Shown: one piece after another, positions 8,259 to 16,462 of the stretch
Position numbering within the stretch: position 1 is the stretch's first letter
How the letters are laid out: each line of letters begins with the position of its first letter
Assembly: GCA_017512705.1 (NCBI GenBank)
Contig: JAFWEX010000045.1
Location: forward strand, 1-40,057
Source: Paenibacillus sp.
GTDB taxonomy: Bacteria > Bacillota > Bacilli > Paenibacillales > Paenibacillaceae
Length of the DNA: 40,057 nucleotides
Direction: 5' to 3'
The notes under the pieces: generated by a model
Database searches by the model: none
What the model was told of the DNA's origin: nothing
What the model saw: only the letters and a program-made list of their open reading frames with translations
Position numbers and translations under genes: made by a program

Positions 8259-9683
8259 ATGAAAAAACAACATCTGTTTATCGGCGGCAAGTACACCGAA
8301 TCGGTACAATATACAACACTCCAGGCGCCGTATTCCGGAGAGACGCTGGCAGAAGTGGCTTCAGCCTCGGCAGAGGAGACCGAGAGAGCCATTATTGCGG
8401 CTGTAAAGGCACGTAAAGCGATGCGCCAGATGCCTGCACATCAGCGTGCAGACTTGCTGTACAAGCTATCTGCGATGCTGGAGGAGCGCAAAGAAGAAGC
8501 TGCTCGCATCGTTGCACTGGAGGCAGCCAAGCCGATCACTGCGGCGAGAGCCGAGATTGACCGTACGATCGAGACCTACCAGTTTGCCGCAGAAGAAGCG
8601 AAACGACTGACTGGCGAGACGATTCCGATGGATGCTGCCAAAGGTGGAAAAGGTCGTATGGGCTATACGATGCGCCAGCCACTCGGTGTCATCGGAGCCA
8701 TTACACCGTTTAATTTTCCAATGAATTTGGTGGCGCACAAGGTGGGACCTGCGCTAGCTGCCGGGAACAGCATCGTGCTTAAACCTGCAGAGCAGACACC
8801 TCTATCTGCCTATTACATTGCAAGCTTGCTTCAGGAGGCGGGGCTGCCGGATGGAGCTCTGAACGTCGTAAGTGGTGATGGCAAAACGATCGGTGATGTG
8901 CTCGTAGGGCATCCTGATGTTGCTTATATCACATTTACAGGCAGTCCGGCCGTAGGAACCAGCATCCGCAGTAACGCAGGACTGAAACGTGTTACGCTGG
9001 AACTTGGCTCCAATGCAGCGGTTATTGTGGACAAAGATGCAGATCTGAACAAGATCATTCCACGCTGTGTCACCGGTGCTTTTACGTATCAGGGCCAAGT
9101 ATGTATTTCATTACAGCGTATCTATGTACATCAGGCGATTGCAGAAGAGTTCATACATCGTTTTACCGAGGCAGCGGAGCAGGTGGTCATTGGTGATCCG
9201 TTGAACGAGGATACTGTCGTGTCGGCTCTCATTACATCCAAAGATGTGCAACGCACTCTGGACTGGATTGAGGAAGCGAAGCAGGCAGGAGCAGCGGTTG
9301 CAGCAGGCGGTGAGGCAGAAGGAGGCATTTTGCGTCCAACGGTGCTTGTGAATGTCCCGCGTGACGCTAAGGTATCGTGTCAGGAAGTGTTTGCACCTAT
9401 CGTTGTCATTAACACCGTTAATTCCGTAGAAGAGGGCATCCAGCATGTCAACGACTCCATGTACGGGCTTCAGGCAGGCGTGTTCACGAGTGATATCCAA
9501 ACGGCACTTCGAGCTGTAGATGAGATTGAAGCGGGTGGTGTGATGATCAATGATATTCCAACATTCCGGGTCGATCATATGCCGTATGGCGGTGTGAAGC
9601 AAAGCGGGATCGGGCGTGAAGGTGTGAAGTATGCAACCGAAGAAATGACAGAATTGAAGTTTGTCATGTTCAACAAAAATTGA
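8259..9683 (+). CDS. NAD(P)-dependent aldehyde dehydrogenase
   Basis: A 474-residue aldehyde dehydrogenase superfamily enzyme that oxidises an aldehyde to the acid. Seen in order: GVIGAITPFNFPMNL (the catalytic Asn region), AAGNSIVLKPAEQTP (cofactor Lys), FTGSPAVG (Rossmann glycine), LELGSNAAVIV (general-base Glu), GQVCISLQRI (catalytic Cys in a QVCIS context), and VFAPIVVI. The ELGSN/QVCIS variant, instead of ELGGK/QxCxA, places it with lactaldehyde/glyceraldehyde-3-phosphate-like subfamilies, but the substrate is not decided. The frame opens at ATG 8214. The ATG at 8259 is better because TGGAGGA lies 8 bases before it and the protein start then matches the family. It is flanked by terminators and so is probably transcribed alone. 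Confidence 0.9.
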   Translation: MKKQHLFIGGKYTESVQYTTLQAPYSGETLAEVASASAEETERAIIAAVKARKAMRQMPAHQRADLLYKLSAMLEERKEEAARIVALEAAKPITAARAEIDRTIETYQFAAEEAKRLTGETIPMDAAKGGKGRMGYTMRQPLGVIGAITPFNFPMNLVAHKVGPALAAGNSIVLKPAEQTPLSAYYIASLLQEAGLPDGALNVVSGDGKTIGDVLVGHPDVAYITFTGSPAVGTSIRSNAGLKRVTLELGSNAAVIVDKDADLNKIIPRCVTGAFTYQGQVCISLQRIYVHQAIAEEFIHRFTEAAEQVVIGDPLNEDTVVSALITSKDVQRTLDWIEEAKQAGAAVAAGGEAEGGILRPTVLVNVPRDAKVSCQEVFAPIVVINTVNSVEEGIQHVNDSMYGLQAGVFTSDIQTALRAVDEIEAGGVMINDIPTFRVDHMPYGGVKQSGIGREGVKYATEEMTELKFVMFNKN

Positions 9684-9745
9684 GCAGGGCGATGGTGGGA
9701 ATATATCCAAATTGGAATTTACCCGAAAGCTAAAAGAAATCTGGA

Positions 9746-9780
9746 AATCCTGTACCTATCTCATAGGTTCAGGATTTTTT
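9746..9780 (+). terminator. Terminator of the aldehyde dehydrogenase gene
   Basis: AATCCTGTACCTAT pairs with ATAGGTTCAGGATT (one mismatch) around the loop CTC, ending in six T. Confidence 0.92.
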
Positions 9781-9883
9781 AGATAAAGCGGTGAATACAA
9801 GCCGTGGAAAGATGCTTAAAAAGATACACTATTGATCTGCAGGACTACAGGTTCACATTTAGAGGAAGGGGTATTATTAATTA

Positions 9884-9924
9884 GGTAATATGCTTTCATT
9901 ACTACTTGATATGCATTCATTACC
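9884..9924. repeat. Paired direct repeat with flanking inverted repeat upstream of the MerR gene
   Basis: ATATGC-TTCATTAC occurs at 9888-9902 and again at 9909-9923 (14 of 15 identical), exactly 21 bases apart, which is two helical turns. GGTAAT at 9884 and ATTACC at 9919 form an inverted pair around it. The rest of the 9781-10054 gap is AT-rich and shows no gene. Confidence 0.6.
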
Positions 9925-10054
9925 TCGTCATATGGATAGATATTGTGATGCTTTTCAAACATTGTTAGATGCAGGTGATCTGTAGAGATAGGCGACATAT
10001 AGAGCTACCGGACGAATAAACAGAGCACGCAGATGAGTTAGGAGGTGATACGAT

Positions 10055-10822
10055 ATGGCTTATTCCATGACGGATGTATCTGGTATGTCAGGTGTGAGCT
10101 TGAATGAGTTGAGTCATTATGCGGAGCTGGGGTTATTATCCCCTTCATTTCGCGGACTGGATGAGGATATTTATTATGAGAAAAAAGAACTTCTAAAGCT
10201 TCAGCAAATTTTATTCTGTAAAGAAGTTGGCTTACCGGAAGAAGAAATCGGTCCTATGCTCACAGAAGAGCCCTTGGAAATGGTACGTGTAATGCAACAA
10301 CATCGTATCCGAATTCTGGAGGAAGCTCTTCGCCTGCACGGACTGATCCAGACATTAGATCGAACGGTCTCGTATCTGCAAGGAGAGCAGATGATGGAGG
10401 AGCATGAATTATACTATGGCTTTACACATCATACGCGTCATGCCCAGCTCCCTGAAGCACGTCAAACGGAGGACTTGCTTCACAGCTCATCAGCGAATGA
10501 CTCAAAAGATCAAAAGATACAGATGAAATCCAAGGAAGATTTTCTGGATTCACAGGCTCGAATCGAGCAGATTCATCTGGATTTGAAAGAGGCCCTGGAG
10601 CTTGGCCTCGAGCCGGGTAGTCCTGCTGTGCAGCAGATTATCGGGCGACACCTCGAATGGATTAGGGGATATTATACTCCCACGGCTGAAATATACCGTG
10701 ATTTGGCTAACCTATACGTCGAGCAACATGATTTTCGTAAGATGTACGACGGCTATCATCCCAAGCTGGCTGAGTTCCTGCGGGAGGGCATGATCATCAA
10801 AGCAGCACAGGATCTATCCTAG
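10055..10822 (+). CDS. MerR-family regulator with TipAS-like ligand domain
   Basis: A 255-residue activator-type regulator. Residues 1-70 are a MerR winged helix (TDVSGMSGVSLNELSHYAEL, GLLSPSFRG). About 75-118 is the dimerising coiled coil (MVRVMQQHRIRILEEALRLH). The C-terminal half (about 150-250) resembles the TipAS antibiotic-binding fold, with GLEPGSPAVQQIIGRHLEWI and YRDLANLYVEQHDFRKMYDG. TipAL/Mta proteins sense drugs and activate efflux genes, but none is adjacent here, so the target may be itself or distant. The start lies 7 bases after a full AGGAGGTGAT. The middle linker (about 119-148) is polar and of low complexity. Confidence 0.88.
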   Translation: MAYSMTDVSGMSGVSLNELSHYAELGLLSPSFRGLDEDIYYEKKELLKLQQILFCKEVGLPEEEIGPMLTEEPLEMVRVMQQHRIRILEEALRLHGLIQTLDRTVSYLQGEQMMEEHELYYGFTHHTRHAQLPEARQTEDLLHSSSANDSKDQKIQMKSKEDFLDSQARIEQIHLDLKEALELGLEPGSPAVQQIIGRHLEWIRGYYTPTAEIYRDLANLYVEQHDFRKMYDGYHPKLAEFLREGMIIKAAQDLS

Positions 10823-10868
10823 CTGCATACAGTAACATGGGCGGCAAGAACATCGGTATGAACATAGC

Positions 10869-10909
10869 AACAAAAAGCGCAGACCTCTGGGAGGACTGCG
10901 CTTTTTGTT
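10869..10909. terminator. Bidirectional terminator between merR-type and msrC genes
   Basis: AACAAAAAGCGCAG (10869-10882) is the exact reverse complement of CTGCGCTTTTTGTT (10896-10909). The hairpin has T-rich arms and works in both orientations. Confidence 0.93.
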
Positions 10910-10994
10910 AACATTTAATCGATACCACCTTCATGAGGTGGGAGGACGGTAATCCTCATGTTCGAATGAATGTTGCTACAATGAATCAAACAGA

Positions 10995-11474
10995 TTAGAG
11001 CTGCTCGGTGAGCAAGCTAACTGCTTTTTCCAGGAAGATGCGATCTTCATCATCAAACCGGTTTTTGCTTGGGCTGTCGATATCCAGCACCCCGTATAAT
11101 TTTCCGTCTTTGATAATAGGAACAACGATTTCACTATTGGATGCAGCATCACAGGCGATATGACCTGGGAAGGCATGCACATCATCAACAACAAGTGTAC
11201 GTCTCTCCGCAGCAGATGTGCCGCATACTCCGCGTCCAAGCGGAATTCGGATGCAGGCAGGCAACCCCTGAAACGGTCCAAGGACCAATTCTTTTCCATC
11301 ATACAGATAGAATCCGACCCAGTTGGTGTCGGTTAGAAATACATTGAGCAGCGCAGCAGCATTAGCCAAGTTGGCAATTGCGTTAGGTTCATCGCGGATC
11401 AGAGCGCTTAACTGTCCCAGGACGGCGGTGTGCTGCTCGCTTCGTGTTCCTTCATAGGAAACAGCTTGAAACAT
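10995..11474 (-). CDS. msrC: Free methionine-(R)-sulfoxide reductase (GAF domain)
   Basis: A 159-residue single GAF-domain enzyme of the fRMsr (YebR/YtsP) family, which reduces free methionine-R-sulfoxide in the cytoplasm. The three family cysteines are present with the known spacing: C74 in GLPACIRIP, C84 in GRGVCGTSA and C108 in HIACDAASN. NWVGFYLYDG and VPIIKDGKLYGVLDIDSP are the core strands. The ATG is preceded by AGGAGGGTGA. It converges with the MerR gene on a shared terminator. It fits the oxidative-stress theme of the window. Confidence 0.93.
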   Translation of the reverse strand: MFQAVSYEGTRSEQHTAVLGQLSALIRDEPNAIANLANAAALLNVFLTDTNWVGFYLYDGKELVLGPFQGLPACIRIPLGRGVCGTSAAERRTLVVDDVHAFPGHIACDAASNSEIVVPIIKDGKLYGVLDIDSPSKNRFDDEDRIFLEKAVSLLTEQL

Positions 11475-11660
11475 GGTGAATCACCCTCCTGAGCAAAATT
11501 GGTACTTATTTTCAAGATAGTGCAGTATATGCGGTTAGTCAAGCGGAATGATTCTGGAAGACGTAGAAGTGTCTGATAGATGTGCCTGTTTCTCCGGTTC
11601 TCTCGCGGGGTAATTATTTAGCAACCAAGAAGGGCTACAACCCGGGAAGGAGCTTAGCTT

Positions 11661-11957
11661 ATGCATGCAGAAGTACAGAATCTTTTTGTACGAATTCATC
11701 TTCTATATTTTGCCCAAACTCAGGATTTGACCGTAAGCGATACGCTGCCTCTATTAGAAGAGCGAGGATATCGCGTCGGTGAGCGTGAGATCAAGCAGGA
11801 GCTTGAACACTTGACGCAAGAGAACTTCCTGACCGCCCATGGAGATCAGTGGAGCCTGACCGGGACAGGCATTGAAGAGTATAAGGAAATTGTTGCTGTA
11901 CTTGGACAGGTAACCGAAGAATTGCTCGCTGGCAACAAAAAGGCCTCTCCAGCTTAA
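11661..11957 (+). CDS. Small uncharacterised protein, possibly winged-helix
   Basis: A 98-residue soluble protein that I do not recognise. It is rich in Glu and Leu. The order helix (3-20), helix (26-35), helix (41-54, EREIKQELEHLTQENFL) and a short strand pair (HGDQWSLTGTGIEEY) is what a winged-helix regulator would look like, and TLPLLEERGYRVGEREIKQE is a plausible second and third helix. That is an inference from pattern only. The start has GGGAAGGAG 9 bases upstream. A terminator follows at 12060. Codon use looks normal and the neighbours give no functional clue. Confidence 0.7.
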   Translation: MHAEVQNLFVRIHLLYFAQTQDLTVSDTLPLLEERGYRVGEREIKQELEHLTQENFLTAHGDQWSLTGTGIEEYKEIVAVLGQVTEELLAGNKKASPA

Positions 11958-12059
11958 GGCTATAACCGTTGATGCTTCGTGAGAAACTAAGCCACACATG
12001 GACTGGCCCTCGGCATTAGATTGGACACCATGAGCTGGTGAAATCATAAGTACATCAGG

Positions 12060-12086
12060 ACCGGGAGCGGATGCGCCCGGTTTTTT
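12060..12086 (+). terminator. Terminator after the 98-residue protein gene
   Basis: ACCGGG pairs with CCCGGT, with AGC/GCG partly extending the stem, followed by six T. Confidence 0.8.
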
Positions 12087-12191
12087 GATATGATCTGAAG
12101 AGTGAACAGTTGCCAATTGGTGCAGGTTATGGTTAGATGGCTAATGAATCTTATGGTCTGCAAGAGAAGGATCGGATCGGAGTGTCAATAG

Positions 12192-12764
12192 ATGTATAGA
12201 TGTAAAGGAAGAATTCCCGAGCTAGAAACGACGCGGCTTCGTCTGCGCAAAATGCGTCGCAAGGATGCTGCCCAAATGTTCGTACACTGGTCAGATCGGG
12301 AAGTTACGAGGTATATGAATCTTGCGCCCATGATCGGTATAAGTGAGGCTGCTGATATGATCGGGCTGCTGAACCATATGGCAGGGGAAGAGGACGCTAT
12401 CCGATGGGGAATTGAACTGAAGGATACAGGCAAGCTCGTCGGTAGTTGTGGGTTCAACACATGGCAGCTAGAAGGGGCATTTCGTGGCGAAATTGGATAT
12501 GAGCTGGGGCGTGACTACTGGCGTTATGGATATATGTCAGAGGCTTTCTCGGCATTACTGCCCTTCGGATTTGAAACGATGGGACTGAATCGGATTGAAG
12601 CCTTGGTTGATCCACGCAATGCAGCTTCCGGGGCATTTCTGACAAGTCAGGGTTTTACCCGGGAGGGGCTTCTGCGTCAGATTCAGCATACATCCACGGG
12701 ATACAAGGACATGGTCATGTACTCGCTATTATATGATGAGTTTCTTCGAAACAAGAGAAAATAG
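12192..12764 (+). CDS. GNAT-family N-acetyltransferase, RimJ/RimL type
   Basis: A 190-residue acetyl-CoA dependent acetyltransferase. It begins with the RimJ/RimL-like ELETTRLRLRKMRRKDA and has GEIGYELGRDYWRYGYMSEA (the acetyl-CoA binding region), FETMGLNRIEALVDPRNAAS and LTSQGFTREGLLRQ. The family acetylates ribosomal protein N-termini or small molecules, including antibiotics; the target here is not evident. The start is ATG 12192 with GGATCGGAG before it. Its stop is only 14 bases from the GTG of the drug-exporter gene, so the two are very likely co-transcribed, and a detoxification role is conceivable. Confidence 0.87.
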   Translation: MYRCKGRIPELETTRLRLRKMRRKDAAQMFVHWSDREVTRYMNLAPMIGISEAADMIGLLNHMAGEEDAIRWGIELKDTGKLVGSCGFNTWQLEGAFRGEIGYELGRDYWRYGYMSEAFSALLPFGFETMGLNRIEALVDPRNAASGAFLTSQGFTREGLLRQIQHTSTGYKDMVMYSLLYDEFLRNKRK

Positions 12765-12778
12765 AGAGAAGGGTTTGT

Positions 12779-14305
12779 GTGAATAGATCAGAAGGTTTGA
12801 AGCGCAGTTTTATTCTGGCCGGCTTGTTGCTGGCAACGTTTCTGTCTGCGATTGAAGGCACGGTCATTGGTCCAGCGGGTCCGACGATTGTCGGCGAACT
12901 GGGAAGTGTGCAGTTGCTGAGCTGGATTTTTACGGCGTACCTGCTTACGATGGCGGTTAGCACACCGATTTTTGGCAAAATCAGTGACCTGTATGGACGC
13001 AAACCAGTTTTTCTTATTGGCTGTGCCTTGTTTTTGGCGGGATCACTCCTATGCTGTCTTGCGCAGAATATGGAACAATTGATTATCTATCGTGCCATTC
13101 AAGGGATTGGGGCAGGAGCCGTAGTGCCGGTTACCTTCACCATTATTGGTGATATTTATCGTCTCGAGGAGCGTGGCAAGGTCCAGGGCTGGATCAGCTC
13201 GGTATGGGGCATTTCATCTCTCGTCGGCCCGCTGCTCGGCGGTTATTTTGTGGACAACCTCGGCTGGCAGTGGATTTTTGGGTTTAATGTACCGTTTGGT
13301 CTACTCGCCATGTGGTTTGTATTCCGTTATTTGAAGGAAGATATCTCACCTCGTACGGCCAAGATCGATTATGTCGGGGCGTTAACCTTCACTGTCGGTA
13401 TTACTGCTCTGCTCTTTGTGTTATCGGCGGGCGGGCAGTATTATGCCTGGAATTCTCCAATGATTGTGGGACTGAGCGTGGTTGCCGTGCTGTTTATTAT
13501 TTTGTTTTTTGTGGTGGAAAAAAGAGCTCAGGCCCCGATGGTTCCACTTCATCTATTCCGTATCCGGGACATCCGGGTAGCGAACATCGCCGGCCTGCTG
13601 GCCAGCACATTGATGATCGGCTTAACCAGCTATCTGCCGCTATGGGTGCAAGGTGTTCGAGGAGGGAATGCAACGGAGTCCGGGCTGCTACTTGCGCCCA
13701 TGTCTGTAGGCTGGCTGATCGGCAGCGTGCTGGCAGGTCGCCTGCTGCTGAAGATTGGATCAAGGCTGACCGCCTTAATCGGACTTACCGGGATTGCCGT
13801 AGGTTCGGGCGGGCTGTTCCTGGTGGGCGGAACATCACCGCAGGTGGTGCTATATATTCTGACCTTTATATATGGTCTAGGTTTCGGGTTTGCCTTTACC
13901 ATTTTCACCATTATTGCTCAGTCTTCAGTAGGGTACAAAGAACGTGGTTCATCCACGGCATTGCACACGTTCATGCGTACACTTGGACAGACGATCGGTG
14001 CGGCAGTATTCGGAACGTGGTTAAATTTCCGTATCTCAGCACTGTCGAATGAACAAAATCTAGCCGCGGAAGGCATCTCAGAGAATGATCTGAACGAGCT
14101 GCTGGCACCGCATACGAATGCGACTTTATCCGATGAGAAGTGGGCGTTACTGCGCAGTGTGCTGGAGGGTAGTCTGCACTCTCTGTTCGTCATCATGTTT
14201 GTGATTGCTATCGTGTCATGGGTCACGACACTGGCTCTGCGCAAGCGATTAATTGTTCCAGAGGATGCAGATGCACCCCCGCAAGTCGAAGCCATGCAAA
14301 AGTAA
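12779..14305 (+). CDS. Drug:H+ antiporter, DHA2 (14-TM, EmrB/QacA) MFS family
   Basis: A 508-residue major facilitator exporter in the cytoplasmic membrane. SAIEGTVIGPAGPTIVGEL is the membrane-1 motif with the acidic residue of the DHA2 group, GKISDLYGRKP is motif A, IQGIGAGAVVPV is motif B, and WGISSLVGPLLGGYF is motif C of antiporters. Fourteen hydrophobic segments are apparent. The charged loop before the last segment (about 425-460) is typical of the family. It should expel cationic or lipophilic drugs by proton exchange. It starts with GTG after AGAGAGAAGGG. It lies between a GNAT gene (14 bases upstream) and a membrane protein gene (44 bases downstream), suggesting a three-gene unit. 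Confidence 0.92.
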   Translation: MNRSEGLKRSFILAGLLLATFLSAIEGTVIGPAGPTIVGELGSVQLLSWIFTAYLLTMAVSTPIFGKISDLYGRKPVFLIGCALFLAGSLLCCLAQNMEQLIIYRAIQGIGAGAVVPVTFTIIGDIYRLEERGKVQGWISSVWGISSLVGPLLGGYFVDNLGWQWIFGFNVPFGLLAMWFVFRYLKEDISPRTAKIDYVGALTFTVGITALLFVLSAGGQYYAWNSPMIVGLSVVAVLFIILFFVVEKRAQAPMVPLHLFRIRDIRVANIAGLLASTLMIGLTSYLPLWVQGVRGGNATESGLLLAPMSVGWLIGSVLAGRLLLKIGSRLTALIGLTGIAVGSGGLFLVGGTSPQVVLYILTFIYGLGFGFAFTIFTIIAQSSVGYKERGSSTALHTFMRTLGQTIGAAVFGTWLNFRISALSNEQNLAAEGISENDLNELLAPHTNATLSDEKWALLRSVLEGSLHSLFVIMFVIAIVSWVTTLALRKRLIVPEDADAPPQVEAMQK

Positions 14306-14349
14306 TCGATCGGTTGGTATGCTGAACTGGAAAAAGGAGGGCGAACTAA

Positions 14350-14853
14350 TTGAGCAAACCAAAGAGGGTTTCCCTGCGACCTATTTCCTTTCTTCTTAGA
14401 ATCATGGCGGCACTGTTAGCCTGTATTTCATTATCGGTCATCACTGTTTTTATCGAATACGTACCTGCTGCCGAGCGAATGGAGAACACGTACTACTATC
14501 CGCTGTGGTATTCCTTTCTCATTATCCTGCTGATCCATCTGGCCATCGTTATTTTTCTGACGATACCTTTGTCCATTCTGACAGATGCGATATCTATATC
14601 TCTAGCACAACGATTCAAAGGGGGAATCCACCCCGTTGTATCCGTAGTGGCTGGTTATGTACTATTAGCTGGATTAAGCGGCATGTTGTTCTCTATTTTT
14701 GTGTATCGGGGTGATACGTTTTTATACATGGGTGCAATCCGGCATATGTCTATCATCACTGTAATCTTCGCATGCTGGCAATTTGCTCTGTGGGCTGGGG
14801 CTAGATGGCTGGAAAACTTAACTCACACCAATACTCAAAGCAAAACCGGATGA
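14350..14853 (+). CDS. Uncharacterised four-span membrane protein
   Basis: A 167-residue integral membrane protein that I do not recognise. The four hydrophobic segments are about 12-35, 52-80, 92-117 and 128-150. The N-terminus is positively charged (SKPKRVSLRP), so it is probably cytoplasmic. Short loops contain EYVPAAERMENTYYYP (likely outside) and AQRFKGGIHP (likely inside). The TTG start is supported by AAAAGGAGGGCG 8 bases before it. It follows the MFS exporter by 44 bases with no terminator between them, so it is probably in the same transcript. The function is unknown. Confidence 0.75.
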   Translation: MSKPKRVSLRPISFLLRIMAALLACISLSVITVFIEYVPAAERMENTYYYPLWYSFLIILLIHLAIVIFLTIPLSILTDAISISLAQRFKGGIHPVVSVVAGYVLLAGLSGMLFSIFVYRGDTFLYMGAIRHMSIITVIFACWQFALWAGARWLENLTHTNTQSKTG

Positions 14854-14877
14854 ACCTTGGTTGGTCCATCCGGTCTT
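14845..14877. terminator. Weak hairpin between convergent genes
   Basis: ACCGGATG (overlapping the stop codon of the membrane protein gene) pairs with CATCCGGT, with a 14-base loop. The tails are only partly T-rich (CTTTAT on plus, TTTTGCTTTG on minus), so it may act weakly in both directions. Confidence 0.55.
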
Positions 14878-14954
14878 TATGTTTCTACGGTCTTCTAAAT
14901 TGTTCATCGTATACCAAGTTATTTCCTATCCTGTATGTGGTATTCGTGCGAACT

Positions 14955-15416
14955 CTAGTTGCTCGCTGACAGACTTTCGGCACCATGCGCCAGTTTGCCC
15001 AGCAGTTCAGAGAGCAGTTCCTTATCCTCTTCGCTTAGACCGCTGACCGCGCGATCAATCTTGACCGCATAACCGGGATAGATCTCATCCATGGTGCGCC
15101 GGCCTTCTTCTGTCAGTTCGATAAAAATGATGCGTCGGTCCTGTGGACAATGTTTGCGGCACAGTAGCCCCTTTTGCTCCAGCTTGTCAATCACATAGGT
15201 AACGTTGCCGCTCTGAAGCAGCAATTGAGCCCCTACCTGCTGAATCGGTTGTGCTCCTTTCATATATAACACTTCAAGCACTCCGTAGGCTGTCGGGTTA
15301 AATCCATGTACTTTGCTTCCAGATACAGCGTGTTCATTCACGCTTTTGAACGTATGGGCTAAGGTGCGGTACAGATGAAGTGAACGTTCGGTACCGATTT
15401 CTTGTAATTCCAGCAT
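14955..15416 (-). CDS. MarR-family repressor, MhqR-like
   Basis: A 153-residue winged-helix repressor. FNPTAYGVLEVLYMKGAQPI, QQVGAQLLLQSGNVTYVIDK and CPQDRRIIFIELTEEG give the complete MarR core. The GAQPIQQ / LLLQSGNVTYVIDKLE pattern resembles MhqR (YkvE), which senses quinones and electrophiles in B. subtilis. There are cysteines near the wing (LCRKHCPQDRR), at C87 and C91 by my count, where thiol modification could act. No dioxygenase target gene adjoins. It diverges from ecsA across 289 bases, so it may also affect ecsAB, though that is speculative. The ribosome binding site is AAAGGCGGGA. Confidence 0.85.
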   Translation of the reverse strand: MLELQEIGTERSLHLYRTLAHTFKSVNEHAVSGSKVHGFNPTAYGVLEVLYMKGAQPIQQVGAQLLLQSGNVTYVIDKLEQKGLLCRKHCPQDRRIIFIELTEEGRRTMDEIYPGYAVKIDRAVSGLSEEDKELLSELLGKLAHGAESLSASN

Positions 15417-15705
15417 GCTGATCCCGCCTTTCAGTGGTTTATTTAGATCGTCATATGTTCATTGTAGCTCTCAATTTTGCTGAAAAACATGCGATATGTC
15501 ACAAGATTTGCATTTTTAGCATTTAAAATTTGATCAGTCGTGAGGATTTAGCAGAAGTTTGAGTAACCCATCAAGGAGTGTCAGGATGTAATGTTCTACG
15601 GTGACCTCACTTATTTGCTTAAATTGATCAAACATAAGGTACAAAACTCATTTACAATATGAATAGTTCACCATGTAAAACGGATAAGAACAGGAGTGTT
15701 AAGCC
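15417..15705. other. Intergenic region between divergent MarR-type and ecsA genes
   Basis: AT-rich, 289 bases. It holds TTTGATCA (15530s) and, farther on, TTGATCAAA (15620s), partly palindromic elements that might be regulator sites. I found no convincing complete promoter and no gene. A 23-codon frame from ATG 15591 lacks a well-spaced ribosome binding site. Confidence 0.4.
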
Positions 15706-16449
15706 ATGGCCATGGAGTACACATCGCCGAAAGAAACAGATCCAGCTCATTTGATTCTGAACGTACATATCCGCGAAGCGGGCTACGCACCAGGGAAGTC
15801 TACGATCCGGAACATTCGGATGCACGTTGCACCGGGAGAACTAGTCGGTATTATCGGTCCCAATGGTGCAGGGAAAAGTACAACGATCAAGACACTGCTC
15901 GGTCTCCTGGAGCATGCGGATTATGATGTAACCATTGGAGGAGAGGGACGTTACGCGTACATTCCCGAACAGCCTGTTTTTTACGAATACATGACTTTGT
16001 GGGAGCATCTTGATCTGGCTGCCGCAGCCTACGAGATCGAAGAAGAGACCTTCGTGACGAGAGCAGAGGAGTTATTAATCCGTTTTGGCATGGATCATGT
16101 CCGTCATGATCTCCCAGAGAGTTTCTCGAAGGGCATGCGTCAGAAAATGATGCTGATGATTGGATTTCTTTCCTCACCGGATATCTACATTGTGGACGAA
16201 CCGTTTATCGGCTTGGATCCACGCGCAACGAAGGATTTCCTGAAATTGCTTGATGATGAGCGCCGCCGCGGGGCAGGGGTGTTAATGTCTACACATGTAC
16301 TGGATACGGCTGAACGGATCTGTGATCGCTTTATTCTGATCGCTTCGGGGCAATCGGCTGCGGAAGGAACGTTGGATGAAATTCGTGCGGCTGCGGCAAT
16401 GCCGGAAGCGTCTCTATTCGACTGTTTTGATACGCTGACATCCGATTGA
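15706..16449 (+). CDS. ecsA: ABC transporter ATP-binding protein EcsA
   Basis: A 247-residue ATPase subunit. Walker A is GPNGAGKST, the Q-loop region PEQPVFYEYMTLWEHL, the signature SFSKGMRQK, Walker B IYIVDEPFIGLD, and the switch His is in STHVLDTAER. The wording of the protein matches EcsA of Bacilli. In B. subtilis the Ecs transporter supports intramembrane proteolysis by RasP, protein secretion, competence and sporulation; its substrate may be peptide fragments. The ATG is preceded by GAACAGGAGTG, and a second ATG lies 6 bases later. The ecsB gene follows after 13 bases, forming the usual ecsAB operon. The third B. subtilis gene, ecsC, is absent here. Confidence 0.92.
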   Translation: MAMEYTSPKETDPAHLILNVHIREAGYAPGKSTIRNIRMHVAPGELVGIIGPNGAGKSTTIKTLLGLLEHADYDVTIGGEGRYAYIPEQPVFYEYMTLWEHLDLAAAAYEIEEETFVTRAEELLIRFGMDHVRHDLPESFSKGMRQKMMLMIGFLSSPDIYIVDEPFIGLDPRATKDFLKLLDDERRRGAGVLMSTHVLDTAERICDRFILIASGQSAAEGTLDEIRAAAAMPEASLFDCFDTLTSD

Positions 16450-16462
16450 AGAAAGGAGACTG

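Noticed and set aside
9816-9998. 60-codon frame on the minus strand in the gap before the MerR gene
   Set aside because: No well-spaced ribosome binding site, and the amino acid makeup merely reflects AT-rich repeats. The region reads better as regulatory DNA.
13312-14052. 246-codon alternative frame within the drug exporter gene
   Set aside because: It lies entirely within the MFS gene in another frame. The exporter frame has all family motifs.
15591-15662. 23-codon frame between the MarR-type gene and ecsA
   Set aside because: AAGGAG lies 12 bases from the ATG, too far, and another ATG-TAA lies between them. No other coding evidence.
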